From Tenacibaculum jejuense (GTDB lineage: Bacteria > Bacteroidota > Bacteroidia > Flavobacteriales > Flavobacteriaceae), in NCBI RefSeq assembly GCF_900198195.1, contig NZ_LT899436.1, positions 4,182,001 through 4,246,000 of the forward strand: a stretch of DNA of 64,000 nucleotides, read 5' to 3'. Under the pieces are notes generated by a model that was not told where the DNA came from, made no database searches, and worked only from the letters and a program-made list of their open reading frames with translations. Shown in pieces: positions 18,157-27,721 of the stretch (positions are counted from its first letter, which is position 1; every line of letters begins with the position of its first letter). The translations under genes were made by a program, and so were the position numbers.

Positions 18157-19317
18157 CTAGTAAGCATTCTCTAAAATACGCTCAGTAACATCTAAAGTTA
18201 AATCTCCTGTTTCAGATAAAGCCACCATTCCATTAGATTCTAATTGAGAAACAATGTCTTTCAATTCTTCTTTTTGAATTTCATAATCGCTAATCTTAGT
18301 TGCTACACCTAAACGATTAAAGAATTTTTCTGTTTCTTGAATTGCAGCTTCAATTCTTTTATCTGAAGTCCCTTCAGTAATATTCCAAACTCTTTCTGCG
18401 TATTGTAATAACTTTGCTTCTTTTTTATCCTTTCTTTCTCTTAAAAGTGAAGGTAAAACCATAGCTAAAGTTCTTCCGTGATCAATATTAAACTTAGCTG
18501 TAAATTCATGACCGATCATGTGTGTACTCCAATCTTGTGGAACACCAGAACCGATTAATCCGTTTAACGCCATTGTAGCACACCACATAAAGTTTGCTCT
18601 CGTATCGTAATCTTCTGGATTGTTTAATGTTTGTTCTCCAATTTCAACTAAAGTCTGTAAAATACCTTCAGCAGTTCTGTCTTGAAATCTCGCATCTACA
18701 GGAAAAGTAATGTATTGTTCAACTACATGAATAAATGTATCTACAATTCCGTTGGCAACTTGTTTCTTTGGCAGCGTATATGTTAATGTTGGATCTAAAA
18801 ATGAAAACTTCGGATAGAACAAAGGAGAATAAATACCATATTTTCCAGTTTCATGACTGATCACTGAAAAGGCATTCATTTCAGAACCTGTTGCTGGTAA
18901 AGTTAATACCGATCCAAAAGGAACAGCTTCTTCAACAGGAATAGGTGAAAACCCATGTTTAATTAAAGATGTATAGTCATCTCCTTCATATTTTGCCGCA
19001 ATAGAAATATATTTGGTTGCATCTAACACAGAACCTCCACCTACAGCTAAAATAAAGTCAATATTATTTTCTTTAATAAGCTCTGCAGCTTTGATACATG
19101 TATTTAATTGTGGATTGGGCTCTATACCACCAAATTCAAATATTTCGAAACCTTGTAAAGCTTCGGTGATTTTATCGAAAGTTCCAAATTTCTTGATACT
19201 TCCACCTCCGTAAGTGATTAATACTTTAGCATTTTTTGGAACTAATGTAGCTAGTTCAGACAATCGATCTTTACCGAAAACGATGTGAGTCGGATTGTAA
19301 AAATTAAAATTAAGCAT
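18157..19317 (-). CDS. iron-containing alcohol dehydrogenase, YqhD type
   Basis: The 386-residue protein is a group III metal-dependent alcohol dehydrogenase. The NAD(P)-binding motif GGGSVLDATKYI is close to that of E. coli YqhD, an NADPH-dependent aldehyde reductase. The metal ligands are visible as D and H in NGIVDTFIHVVEQY, and two histidines in MIGHEFTAKFNIDHGRTLA. It probably detoxifies short aldehydes in the cytoplasm. It is convergent with the redoxin gene and shares its terminator. Its own -7 element lies at 19394-19401. Confidence 0.93.
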   Translation of the reverse strand: MLNFNFYNPTHIVFGKDRLSELATLVPKNAKVLITYGGGSIKKFGTFDKITEALQGFEIFEFGGIEPNPQLNTCIKAAELIKENNIDFILAVGGGSVLDATKYISIAAKYEGDDYTSLIKHGFSPIPVEEAVPFGSVLTLPATGSEMNAFSVISHETGKYGIYSPLFYPKFSFLDPTLTYTLPKKQVANGIVDTFIHVVEQYITFPVDARFQDRTAEGILQTLVEIGEQTLNNPEDYDTRANFMWCATMALNGLIGSGVPQDWSTHMIGHEFTAKFNIDHGRTLAMVLPSLLRERKDKKEAKLLQYAERVWNITEGTSDKRIEAAIQETEKFFNRLGVATKISDYEIQKEELKDIVSQLESNGMVALSETGDLTLDVTERILENAY

Positions 19318-19393
19318 AGTGATTTATTTTATGTTTTTTAAGAAAATATGAGGTTAAGAATTAGAATAAATTATAGCTTCTAATACTAGTTTT

Positions 19394-19401
19394 CAAAATT
19401 A
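19394..19401 (-). promoter_or_regulatory. -7 promoter element for the alcohol dehydrogenase gene
   Basis: On the minus strand this reads TAATTTTG, matching TAnnTTTG. It lies about 77 bases upstream of the start codon, in the 149-base gap between the alcohol dehydrogenase and yraN genes. Confidence 0.4.
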
Positions 19402-19466
19402 CATTATGCTTATATCTTAAAAATTGATCTATGGTAATAAATGAAATTAGAAAACTTAAAGTCTTC

Positions 19467-19826
19467 TTAAAAGAATAAAAAAGCGTCTTCGATATGTTCT
19501 ATTTTGAAATCGTTTTGTTGCTTTAAAACAGCGATGATATCGAATCTTACTTCAACATCTAAATCGTGCTCAATTACATAAGAATTCATAGCTTCAACTA
19601 ACATTTTTTTCTTCTTTGCGTTAACAAATTCTTCAGGATTACCAAAATAGTTTGTTGATCGAGTTTTTACCTCTACAGCAATCAACCAATTTTCTTTTGT
19701 TATAATAAGATCTATTTCGGCTTTTCCTAATCTGTAGTTTTGTTCAAGAATTTCATAGCCTTTTTCTTTTAAGAATTCTAAAGCTAGTAACTCTCCTTCT
19801 TTTCCTAGTTCATTGTGTTTTGCCAT
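19467..19826 (-). CDS. YraN/UPF0102 family nuclease-fold protein
   Basis: This 119-residue protein matches the UPF0102 family: it begins KHNELGKEGELLALEFLKEKGYEIL and continues with AEIDLI and VEVKTRS. Together these give the D...ExK pattern of the restriction endonuclease-like fold. The function of the family is not established; a role in DNA processing is assumed. It is the last gene of a minus-strand run, 38 bases after the LD-carboxypeptidase gene. Confidence 0.9.
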   Translation of the reverse strand: MAKHNELGKEGELLALEFLKEKGYEILEQNYRLGKAEIDLIITKENWLIAVEVKTRSTNYFGNPEEFVNAKKKKMLVEAMNSYVIEHDLDVEVRFDIIAVLKQQNDFKIEHIEDAFLFF

Positions 19827-19864
19827 TTTAATATTTCTCTAAATTAGAAATTTCGACTTCTACT

Positions 19865-20788
19865 TTATTCATTTATAAACTTGATGTTTGATTTTTGTTT
19901 GTTTTTTACTGATAACTCAATACTTCTTCCCATTACTAACGCACGATTGTCGGGTTCGTGTCCTGCAGGAAAATCAAAAAGCACAGGAATATTTTCAGGT
20001 AATACATTTAAAATTAAATTTTCAATAGGCATTCCCCATTTTGTTGAATTCTCTTTTACTTTCGAAATATCTCCAATAATTACACCTTTAACATTTTTGA
20101 AATAATTAGCTCGCTTTAAGCTAAACAACATGCGATCAATTGCATATTCATACTCACCGATTTCTTCAACAAATAGAATTTTATCTGTTGTATTCAGCTG
20201 ACTCTTTGATCCTAATAGTGAAGCTAAAATCGCTAAGTTTCCACCGACTAATTGTCCTGTCACTACTCCTACCCTATTATTTTGATTTGATGGTAATTGA
20301 TATTCTAAATCTTCACCAAAAATAGCTTTTCGTAAAGTTTCTACAGATTCGTTAATTATGGCTATATCATCTTGCATACTGGTTCCCATAATCGCATGTA
20401 AAGTTTCAACTCCTAAATTGTGAATGTGATTATGAAAAACGGTAACATCAGAATAACCAATGATCCATTTGGGTTGTTTCATAAATTGGTTAAAATCTAA
20501 GTGATCTATAATTCGTACAGAACCATAACCACCTCTTGCACACCAAATCGCTTTAATATTTGGGTTGTCTAATGCTTTTTGAAAATCTTCGATTCTTTGT
20601 TCATCTGAACCTGCAAAATGATTTGACTGCGTAAACACATGATCACCCAATACTACTTGTAAACCCCAACTTTCTAGTAAGTCTACTGCTTTTTTAATAA
20701 CAGTTTCTCTATTTATTAAAATTCCTGCAGGAGCAATAATGGCAACTGTATCTCCTTTTTTAAGATACGATGGTGTAGTCAACTTCAT
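19865..20788 (-). CDS. LD-carboxypeptidase (peptidase S66)
   Basis: The 307-residue protein trims the terminal D-alanine from murein tetrapeptides in cell wall recycling. The nucleophilic serine is S113 in IIGYSDVT. The preceding CARGGYGSVRIIDHLDF block is a family signature, and the remaining Glu (EEIGEYEYAIDRML) and His (FPAGHEPDN) of the Ser-His-Glu triad are present. There is no signal peptide, which fits cytoplasmic recycling. It starts 18 bases after the PepSY reductase gene and precedes yraN, so all may be transcribed together. Confidence 0.92.
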   Translation of the reverse strand: MKLTTPSYLKKGDTVAIIAPAGILINRETVIKKAVDLLESWGLQVVLGDHVFTQSNHFAGSDEQRIEDFQKALDNPNIKAIWCARGGYGSVRIIDHLDFNQFMKQPKWIIGYSDVTVFHNHIHNLGVETLHAIMGTSMQDDIAIINESVETLRKAIFGEDLEYQLPSNQNNRVGVVTGQLVGGNLAILASLLGSKSQLNTTDKILFVEEIGEYEYAIDRMLFSLKRANYFKNVKGVIIGDISKVKENSTKWGMPIENLILNVLPENIPVLFDFPAGHEPDNRALVMGRSIELSVKNKQKSNIKFINE

Positions 20789-20806
20789 ACAACCAAATAA
20801 CTAAAA

Positions 20807-22981
20807 TTAGTAGCAATCAACCAAAATTTGGTTTCTGTTTTTATAATAACTTAAAGTTTTACCGTTTTTTTCAAGTGCTGTTTCCAAAACTAAAAATATG
20901 GCGTTTTGCATTGCTATGGCTCCACAAATCATAATTACTGTTCCGTTATGTAAGTCTGAAATAATTTGATCTATTTGCTCTGCAATTACATCTTGAACAT
21001 ATACTTTTTTATCACCTTCTCTTGAAAACACATAATTGATCTTCGATAATTTTTTTTCATTTAATACAGATTCATAAATCTGTAAACTTGCTTTGTTAGG
21101 TAATCCAAAATACAAATCTACTTTTGTTGATTTCGCTTCATTTATCATTCCTAAAAATGGTGCGATACCAGTTCCTGTAGCAATCATAATTACTTTCGGA
21201 GCTTTCTCCGGAAAATGAAATGTCGGATTCTTTTTCACAAACGCATTGATAGAATTTCCTGCTACCAAATTGTGTAAATAGTTAGAACAAATACCTAATT
21301 CATGTCGCTTAACACTCAGTAGTAATTTATCATTAATTTTTGCGATAGAATACAAACGTTCATGTTCTTGATCATTCGGATAAATACCTAATAAATCTCC
21401 AGAAGTAAACTTTACATTACAATCAAATTCTAACAAAAAAGTTTCTTTAGCGAAATCATTTGTTACTTTTCTAACTAATGGTAATAAAACTGTTTTTTTT
21501 CTTTTGGTTAGTATCGTTTTATCGAGTTTTAATTCAGTTTGATTTGTATTACTGAATTCTTGTTTCCATTGTGAAAATGCTTCAAATGATTTATTATTTA
21601 TTGTATGAATTGGTAATAGCATTGTCGCATTTTCATTTGATGTTAAAGCAGCATCAACATCGAATCCGAACTGACAAAACTTAGGATAAGCCAACGAACC
21701 AAAAGCAACTACTGAAAAAGAAAACGGATGGTTATGAATTGTTTTATCTTGAAGTAATTTCAAGAATTTAGAAGCATTAGACGGAGCTTCACCTTCTCCG
21801 TAAGTTGCTGTTAATACAACTAAATGTTGCATATTTTCAAAAGTAGTGTACTTATTTAAATCGGTAATAAAAACCTTTTTACCAGCATTTATCATTGCTC
21901 TATAAAGCATTTTGGCAAACGTTTGTGTACTTCCATTTTCTGTACCAACCAAAATCACATATTCACATGTTTCCTTCTTGAATTTATTTCGAGTTTTTCC
22001 TTTTATGCGTTGAAATGTCATTGCAAATCCAGAATACACAAAAAACAAAGTGGCTATACTTGAGAATGCTAAAATAATCGCCCAAAATATACTTCCTTGT
22101 CCAGTATGTAAAAGTAAACTGTAGTAAGCTACTACTTTTGTAAACGGATAATGTACTTCACTTAATACTTCTCCTGTGATCTGATTTACTGTGAATTCTT
22201 TATCTGTAACTTGTACTAAAAAGTAATCTTCTACATCAGATGAAAATGGAAAATCTATTTTTCTGAGTTCCGATAATTTTGTTTGCTGAAAGATTTTAAA
22301 ATTTGAAATCTTTTGTTGTGGTTCAGCTTTTAAATGATCAAAATCTATAGCATGACTGATTTTCTCTTTAGGTAAAAGATTAAACTTTTCTAGAGAAAGA
22401 TATACTCCAGATATTGTTATAATGATTAAAGGAATTATAGAAAGCCTTCCTAAGACTACATGAAAGTACTGATAGAAATTTTCCCAAGTAACTTTATTAA
22501 AAAATTTCTTTAAACTTCCTTGTCTTTTCAGAATTAAAACGAGTCCAGAAACTGTAATTAAAAACAATAAAAATGAAACTAAGCCAACAAAAAATCGACC
22601 AATACTTTTCAAAAATAAAGAACGATGCAATGTGGTAGCAAACTTATAAATTGAGGCTTTCGGTTTAATATCTCCTAATTTTTTTCCTGTTTTTGGATCA
22701 ATATAACACGTTTGACTTTCACCTTCTTTGGTAATTACATCCGCTACTACAAAACTATTATTATCGATTTCAACAGAAATAACTTCTTCGTATTCTTCTT
22801 GTAATACTGTTATCATTTCTGCAACTGAAACCTCAGAAAGATGAGATACCGAATAGGTTTCTAACTGATTAGAAACAGGTTCAAAAGCTAAAATAACTCC
22901 TGTAATTGCAGCTACTATTATAAATAAGAAAGAAGATATAGCCAGTGTTAAATGACTATATCTCCAAATTGAAAGTGTCAT
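20807..22981 (-). CDS. PepSY membrane flavoreductase with flavodoxin and ferredoxin reductase-like domains
   Basis: The 724-residue protein fuses an N-terminal PepSY-associated membrane module (about 1-345, four helices, with histidines such as HLTL, TTLHRSLFL and LLHTGQG fit for haem) to a flavodoxin-like FMN domain (about 360-490; GTENGSTQTFAKML, TYGEGEAPSNA) and an FAD/NAD(P)H reductase domain (about 520-724; GIYPNDQEHERLYSI, IMIATGTGIAPFLGM). It should take electrons from NAD(P)H in the cytoplasm and pass them through the membrane. The next upstream gene encodes a DUF2271 protein with a flavinylation-like motif, a plausible acceptor. Annotations often call it 'sulfite reductase flavoprotein', which is misleading. 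Confidence 0.88.
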   Translation of the reverse strand: MTLSIWRYSHLTLAISSFLFIIVAAITGVILAFEPVSNQLETYSVSHLSEVSVAEMITVLQEEYEEVISVEIDNNSFVVADVITKEGESQTCYIDPKTGKKLGDIKPKASIYKFATTLHRSLFLKSIGRFFVGLVSFLLFLITVSGLVLILKRQGSLKKFFNKVTWENFYQYFHVVLGRLSIIPLIIITISGVYLSLEKFNLLPKEKISHAIDFDHLKAEPQQKISNFKIFQQTKLSELRKIDFPFSSDVEDYFLVQVTDKEFTVNQITGEVLSEVHYPFTKVVAYYSLLLHTGQGSIFWAIILAFSSIATLFFVYSGFAMTFQRIKGKTRNKFKKETCEYVILVGTENGSTQTFAKMLYRAMINAGKKVFITDLNKYTTFENMQHLVVLTATYGEGEAPSNASKFLKLLQDKTIHNHPFSFSVVAFGSLAYPKFCQFGFDVDAALTSNENATMLLPIHTINNKSFEAFSQWKQEFSNTNQTELKLDKTILTKRKKTVLLPLVRKVTNDFAKETFLLEFDCNVKFTSGDLLGIYPNDQEHERLYSIAKINDKLLLSVKRHELGICSNYLHNLVAGNSINAFVKKNPTFHFPEKAPKVIMIATGTGIAPFLGMINEAKSTKVDLYFGLPNKASLQIYESVLNEKKLSKINYVFSREGDKKVYVQDVIAEQIDQIISDLHNGTVIMICGAIAMQNAIFLVLETALEKNGKTLSYYKNRNQILVDCY

Positions 22982-23031
22982 ATTATATTAAACTTCAAAA
23001 ATTTAAAAAGTTTTTATAATTATTTTCTCCT

Positions 23032-23517
23032 CTATTTTTGAGGCATCATTCTTACATATCTAATGAAGCCTTTACCTTCAAACTTACTTTTTACGTTTTC
23101 TGAAGTTAATTCAAATTGAACATCATCTGCATAATACTCTTGATCTTCAACAGCTGTTTCAAATCGAATTTTATAACCTGCATCAATTTTATCTGTTGGA
23201 ATTTCTACCACTTTAATTGCACGTTGTCCTCCGCTAATTGTTGCTCCTGTAACTGCATCAATATCTGGTCTTCTTTTTCCATAAAAATCCCACCATTCAG
23301 ATATTTCATGATACCATTCGTCATCATCTCCCAATACTTGAAGTGTTTCTAAATATTTTCCTTCTGTATCTAAAAGAGAAACTACAATATATGCTCCTTC
23401 TCCATCATAATTCTTTAACTGAATCATGCATTTGTATTTTGCTGTTTCCTTTATTGTGAAAGCAAAAACTGTGAATGATAATAGGAGAACTAAACTTATT
23501 CTTGTGATTAATTTCAT
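23032..23517 (-). CDS. DUF2271 exported protein with an ApbE-type flavinylation motif
   Basis: This 161-residue protein has a signal peptide (about 1-20) and a DUF2271 domain (KYKCMIQLKNYDGEGAYIVV to the end). Residues 87-95 read DAVTGATIS. That closely matches the D-x-x-[ST]-G-A-[ST]-x-[ST] motif to which ApbE attaches FMN covalently in NqrC, RnfG and other extracytosolic flavoproteins. With the PepSY/flavodoxin reductase gene 50 bases downstream, I infer a periplasmic FMN carrier fed by that reductase. No apbE gene lies in the window, and the cofactor is unproven. The ankyrin gene ends 7 bases upstream. Confidence 0.8.
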   Translation of the reverse strand: MKLITRISLVLLLSFTVFAFTIKETAKYKCMIQLKNYDGEGAYIVVSLLDTEGKYLETLQVLGDDDEWYHEISEWWDFYGKRRPDIDAVTGATISGGQRAIKVVEIPTDKIDAGYKIRFETAVEDQEYYADDVQFELTSENVKSKFEGKGFIRYVRMMPQK

Positions 23518-23524
23518 GTATTAC

Positions 23525-25018
23525 TTATTTTAAAAAACTTAAATCGAACTTTGATAATTGTTCATTTTCTTGTGCCAAATCGTATATCGTTTCATCAAAA
23601 CTTGTCGTCACAGTTTTATCTGCTCCATTAGCTAATAAAAACTTTACTATTTCAGGTTTTTTAGCAACCATTACTGCTTTTTGTAAAGCCGTTTGTCCTT
23701 CTTTATTCTTAGCATTCACATCGATTTTAAACTTCTGTAAGAATTTTAATAATGGTAAATTCCCTTTATCAGCAGCTAAATGGAATAATGTATTTCCATC
23801 TTTCTGAGCTTTTGTAAAGTCAAAACCTTTTGCTTTTAACAAATTGATTTTCGATACAAATTCGTCTTCTTTTTTAGCATTATAAGACGCAGCTAAATAA
23901 AAAGCTAAATTGTTTCCTTTGGCATCTTCAACAAACACATTTGCGTTTTGCTCAAGCAAATAGTTAACTACAGCTGTTTTATTTCTTAATGAATTAGTTA
24001 ATGCAGATTGTCCTTTCTTGTTTTGAACATTAATATTCTTTGTTTTTTCTACTAATAATTGAACTACTTCAAGAGAATTTCTATAACTAGCATTCATTAA
24101 CGGTGTATTACCTTCTTCATTTTGTTGATCTAAACTCACACCTTTGTCTATGAAATACTGTAATGAAGCTACATCTTGATTTCTATACGCTAAGTTGTGA
24201 AGCGGAGTTAACCCTTTAGTTGTTGTTACATTTGGCGCAATTCCTTTACCTTCTAAATATTTGAAAAAAGCTAAAGAATTATAACCTCTTCTTCCACCTT
24301 GTGTGGCCATAATCATGGCATTTCCTCCAATCTTATTTTTATTCTTGTATGGTAATCCTTTTGCTATTAACTGATCAATAATTTTCTGATTTCCTTTTTT
24401 TGCAGCATAGTTTATAGCTCCGTTTCCATCGTTATCAGTATCGTTTAAACTCAAACCTTTAGACACGAAATAATCAATCAGTTCAAAATCTTTTTGAGTA
24501 GGAATCGCTAATAATAATGCATTAGCTCCATGTAAATCTTTATCTTTCTTTACATCTACTCCTTTAGAAACTAGATAATCAAATAATGCTATATTCTTTA
24601 CTCCTGTAGACACAGCAAAATTTAACGCTGTATAACCATGACTATCAATTACATCTAATTTAGCTCCTTTAGCAACTAAATATTTTACCAAATCTAAACG
24701 ATTTTTGTAGGCAGCCCAGAAAACATAAGTTCGTCCATCGTGAGTTAATTTGTTCACTCCATTTCCTTTAATCGTAAGTAAATACTTTATAATATCGTTG
24801 CTAACTACGTCGGACGTTTCCAATAAAGCATAAGAAATTGCATCAAAACTACTTCCGCTTAATGCTGTAGGATCATTTCCTTCGGAAATTTTAGTTTTTA
24901 CAAGTTCTAATGTTGGTTTAGATTTCCAAAAAGCTCTATCTAAAAATATATTTTTACTCTTTTGCTCTTGCAGCATTCCAACTACAAAAACACATAGTAT
25001 AAAACTCTTAAAATTCAT
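23525..25018 (-). CDS. exported ankyrin-repeat protein
   Basis: The 497-residue protein has a short signal peptide (about 1-18) and then about 13 ankyrin repeats, of the form DGRTYVFWAAYKNRLDLVKYLVAKGA or GNTPLMNASYRNSLEVVQLL. Ankyrin repeats bind other proteins. Since it appears exported and lies 7 bases before the DUF2271 gene, I infer a scaffold or binding partner for the periplasmic redox proteins encoded downstream. It is the first gene of the minus-strand run and has its own -7 element at 25041-25048. Confidence 0.85.
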   Translation of the reverse strand: MNFKSFILCVFVVGMLQEQKSKNIFLDRAFWKSKPTLELVKTKISEGNDPTALSGSSFDAISYALLETSDVVSNDIIKYLLTIKGNGVNKLTHDGRTYVFWAAYKNRLDLVKYLVAKGAKLDVIDSHGYTALNFAVSTGVKNIALFDYLVSKGVDVKKDKDLHGANALLLAIPTQKDFELIDYFVSKGLSLNDTDNDGNGAINYAAKKGNQKIIDQLIAKGLPYKNKNKIGGNAMIMATQGGRRGYNSLAFFKYLEGKGIAPNVTTTKGLTPLHNLAYRNQDVASLQYFIDKGVSLDQQNEEGNTPLMNASYRNSLEVVQLLVEKTKNINVQNKKGQSALTNSLRNKTAVVNYLLEQNANVFVEDAKGNNLAFYLAASYNAKKEDEFVSKINLLKAKGFDFTKAQKDGNTLFHLAADKGNLPLLKFLQKFKIDVNAKNKEGQTALQKAVMVAKKPEIVKFLLANGADKTVTTSFDETIYDLAQENEQLSKFDLSFLK

Positions 25019-25040
25019 TATTTAGTGATTTTTTCTTCGA

Positions 25041-25048
25041 CAAAGATA
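25041..25048 (-). promoter_or_regulatory. -7 promoter element for the ankyrin-DUF2271-PepSY operon
   Basis: The minus strand reads TATCTTTG, a strong TAnnTTTG match, 22 bases before the start codon at 25018. It is back to back with the metG promoter. Confidence 0.6.
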
Positions 25049-25140
25049 ATTTATTTATAATAAATCTAAATAAAAATATTGAAGTAGATTTTATAACGGT
25101 TATAGTTTATAAAAACAAGAAGTAAAAACGAATTATTAAC

Positions 25141-25148
25141 TACATTTG
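25141..25148 (+). promoter_or_regulatory. -7 promoter element for metG
   Basis: TACATTTG matches TAnnTTTG, 28 bases before the metG start. No clear -33 TTTG is visible. Confidence 0.55.
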
Positions 25149-25176
25149 TAACCCAAAATAAGATTATAATTTTAAC

Positions 25177-27237
25177 ATGAGTTCTTCTAAAAGATATACG
25201 ATTACAGCTGCATTACCTTATACTAATGGACCAATTCATATTGGACATTTAGCTGGGGTTTATGTACCTGCTGATATTTATTCGCGTTTTTTACGTTTAA
25301 AAGGTAATGATGTTGCTTACATCTGTGGTTCAGATGAGCACGGTGTAGCTATACCAATGCGTGCTAAAAAAGAAGGCGTAACTCCAACGGAGATTATTGA
25401 TAAGTATCATGCAATTATTAAACAATCTTTTGAAGACTTCGGAATTTCTTTTGATAACTACTCTAGAACTTCAAACAAAATTCATCATGAAACAGCTTCT
25501 GAATTTTTCAAAAAGATGTATGCTGATGGTGAATTTATCGAAGAAGTTTCTGAGCAATTATACGATGCCGAAGCTGATCAGTTTTTAGCCGATCGTTTCG
25601 TAATTGGTACTTGTCCGAAATGTGGGAATGAAGAAAGTTATGGTGATCAGTGTGAAAAATGTGGAACAAGTCATAATGCAACAGATTTAATTAATCCTAA
25701 ATCTGCAATTACTGGAAATGTTCCTGTGTTAAAGCAAACAAAACATTGGTTTTTACCTTTAGATAAGCACGAGCCTTTTTTACGTGAGTGGATTTTAGAA
25801 GGTCATAAAAACGATTGGAAATCCAATGTGTTGGGACAAGTAAAATCTTGGATTGATGATGGATTACGTCCGCGTGCTGTAACTCGTGATTTAGATTGGG
25901 GAATTCCTGTTCCTGTTGAAGGCGCTGAAGGAAAAGTTTTATACGTTTGGTTTGATGCGCCTATCGGATACATTTCTTCTACAAAAGAATGGGCTGCAAG
26001 AGAAGGAAAAAACTGGGAAGATTATTGGAAGAACGAAGACACGAAATTAGTGCACTTTATTGGAAAAGATAATATTGTATTCCACTGTATTATTTTCCCA
26101 TCGATGTTAAAAGCGCATGGAGATTATATTTTACCAGAAAACGTTCCTGCAAATGAGTTTTTAAACTTAGAAGGAAACAAATTATCCACTTCTAAAAATT
26201 GGGCGGTTTGGTTACATGAGTATTTAGAAGAATTTCCTGGACAGCAAGATGTATTACGTTATACATTAACTGCTAATGCACCTGAAAATAAAGATAATGA
26301 CTTTACTTGGAAAGATTTTCAAGCAAAGAACAATAATGAATTAGTAGCTGTATTCGGAAACTTTATTAACCGTGTGGCTGTTCTTACCAATAAATATTAT
26401 GATGGAGTTATTCCTGCACCTAATGAGTTCACAGAATTAGATGAAGAGGTTTTAGAACAATTACAACAATTTCCTGATATTATTGAAAAATCGATTCAAC
26501 GTTATAGATTTAGAGAAGCTTCTCAAGAGTTTATGAATCTTGCTCGTTTAGGAAATAAATATTTGGCAGATGAAGAGCCATGGAAATTAGTTAAAACTGA
26601 CGAAGAACGTGTAAAAACAATTATGTATGTTGCTTTACAAATTGCAACTGCATTATCTGTTTTATCTGAGCCATTTTTACCATTTACTTCTGGAAAACTA
26701 AAAGGCATTTTAAAAACCGATCCAAATTTAGGTTGGAACGATATCACTGAGAAAGATACTTTATTACCTGAAGGACATAAGATTCAAGAAGGGAAGCCTG
26801 AGTTATTATTCTCTAAAATTGAAGATAAAACTATTGAAGCTCAATTAGAAAAATTAGAAGCTACTAAAAAAGCAAATGAAGCTGCAAATAAAGCTGTAGA
26901 ACCTCAAAAAGATACTATAGAGTTCGATGACTTTACTAAAATGGATATTCGTATTGGTACTATTTTAGAAGCTGAAAAAATTGCTAAAACTAAAAAGCTT
27001 TTAAAACTTAAAATAGATGTAGGTATTGATGTTCGTACGATCGTTTCTGGAATTGCAGAAAGTTTTTCACCAGAAGATGTTATTGGACAACAAGTAACTG
27101 TACTTTGTAATTTAGCTCCACGAAAAATTAGAGGTGTTGAAAGTCAAGGAATGATTTTAATGACAGATGCTGAAGATGGTTCTTTAGCTTTTATGGAACC
27201 TCAAAAAGATACTAAAAACGGAGAACAGGTTTCTTAA
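25177..27237 (+). CDS. metG: methionyl-tRNA synthetase
   Basis: The 686-residue enzyme charges tRNA-Met. The class I HIGH motif appears as HIGH in PIHIGHLAG, and the KMSKS loop as KLSTSK (residues about 338-343). The zinc-binding knuckles are complete (CPKCG and CEKCG, about 148-163). A helical anticodon-binding domain follows. The C-terminal domain (about 575-680; [17 protein letters not shown]) is the EMAP/Trbp111-type tRNA-binding and dimerisation domain found in the long MetG form. It is monocistronic, with a divergent promoter on one side and a large palindromic hairpin downstream. Confidence 0.97.
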   Translation: MSSSKRYTITAALPYTNGPIHIGHLAGVYVPADIYSRFLRLKGNDVAYICGSDEHGVAIPMRAKKEGVTPTEIIDKYHAIIKQSFEDFGISFDNYSRTSNKIHHETASEFFKKMYADGEFIEEVSEQLYDAEADQFLADRFVIGTCPKCGNEESYGDQCEKCGTSHNATDLINPKSAITGNVPVLKQTKHWFLPLDKHEPFLREWILEGHKNDWKSNVLGQVKSWIDDGLRPRAVTRDLDWGIPVPVEGAEGKVLYVWFDAPIGYISSTKEWAAREGKNWEDYWKNEDTKLVHFIGKDNIVFHCIIFPSMLKAHGDYILPENVPANEFLNLEGNKLSTSKNWAVWLHEYLEEFPGQQDVLRYTLTANAPENKDNDFTWKDFQAKNNNELVAVFGNFINRVAVLTNKYYDGVIPAPNEFTELDEEVLEQLQQFPDIIEKSIQRYRFREASQEFMNLARLGNKYLADEEPWKLVKTDEERVKTIMYVALQIATALSVLSEPFLPFTSGKLKGILKTDPNLGWNDITEKDTLLPEGHKIQEGKPELLFSKIEDKTIEAQLEKLEATKKANEAANKAVEPQKDTIEFDDFTKMDIRIGTILEAEKIAKTKKLLKLKIDVGIDVRTIVSGIAESFSPEDVIGQQVTVLCNLAPRKIRGVESQGMILMTDAEDGSLAFMEPQKDTKNGEQVS

Positions 27238-27249
27238 AATAAAATTTAA

Positions 27250-27328
27250 GTCAAACTGAACTTGTTTCAGTTTCTCATTATTAATCCTTTTTAAAAAGGT
27301 AGAGATTCTGAAACAAGTTTAGAAAGAC
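27250..27328. repeat. long imperfect palindrome between convergent genes
   Basis: The arms pair over about 25 bases with a few mismatches. The core 27259-27270 (aacttgtttcag) pairs exactly with 27308-27319, the outer flanks gtc/gac pair at the ends, and a perfect inner palindrome (cctttttaaaaagg, 27286-27299) forms the tip. It lies between metG and the convergent gene at 27344 and could end transcription from both sides. The arm sequence (ctgaacttgtttcag) resembles a palindromic intergenic repeat that I associate with Flavobacteriaceae genomes; only one copy is in this window. Confidence 0.6.
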
Positions 27329-27343
27329 GAGCTTTATAGGCCT

Positions 27344-27721
27344 TTAATTTCTTTTAATCGTAAATTCCGGATCATTATATTTCACTTTGTAAACTATAGT
27401 TTCTGGTTTATATTCAAACTTCAAAACTCTATTTGGTTTTCCTTTTAGCTCATAGATTGAATTGTTCTTTACCAATTTGAATTCAATAGAACTTACTGCT
27501 GTTTCTTGAGTTAACTTAGCTTCAAAAACACCATCATTATCATCATCAGTAAGCGGAATTTCTACTTTCCACCTTGGACTGGTAAAGTTTCCTTTTACAC
27601 CTATTGTTTTAACATCTTGTATTCCTTTAGTATCTACTTTAATAGTTACTTCTTTAATGTGTTGTTTTTGTACACAGCTTGTTAATCCGAATAAAATTGA
27701 TATTATAAATAACGTTCTCAT
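27344..27721 (-). CDS. small lipoprotein with Ig-like fold
   Basis: The 125-residue protein has a lipoprotein signal (LFGLTSCVQ; Cys at about 16). The remaining about 105 residues look like a single beta-sandwich of the carbohydrate-binding or early-set type (GVKGNFTSPRWKVEIPLTDDDNDG, SIEFKLVKNNSIYELKG), similar in layout to CBM20/48-like domains. I do not know its ligand. Its ATG overlaps the stop codon of the DoxX gene by 1 base, so the two are translationally coupled. Confidence 0.72.
   Translation of the reverse strand: MRTLFIISILFGLTSCVQKQHIKEVTIKVDTKGIQDVKTIGVKGNFTSPRWKVEIPLTDDDNDGVFEAKLTQETAVSSIEFKLVKNNSIYELKGKPNRVLKFEYKPETIVYKVKYNDPEFTIKRN

Noticed and set aside
20807..22981. Annotating the PepSY flavoreductase as sulfite reductase alpha subunit
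   Set aside because: The reductase modules are similar, but the membrane PepSY part and the lack of a haemoprotein beta subunit gene nearby argue against sulfite reduction.
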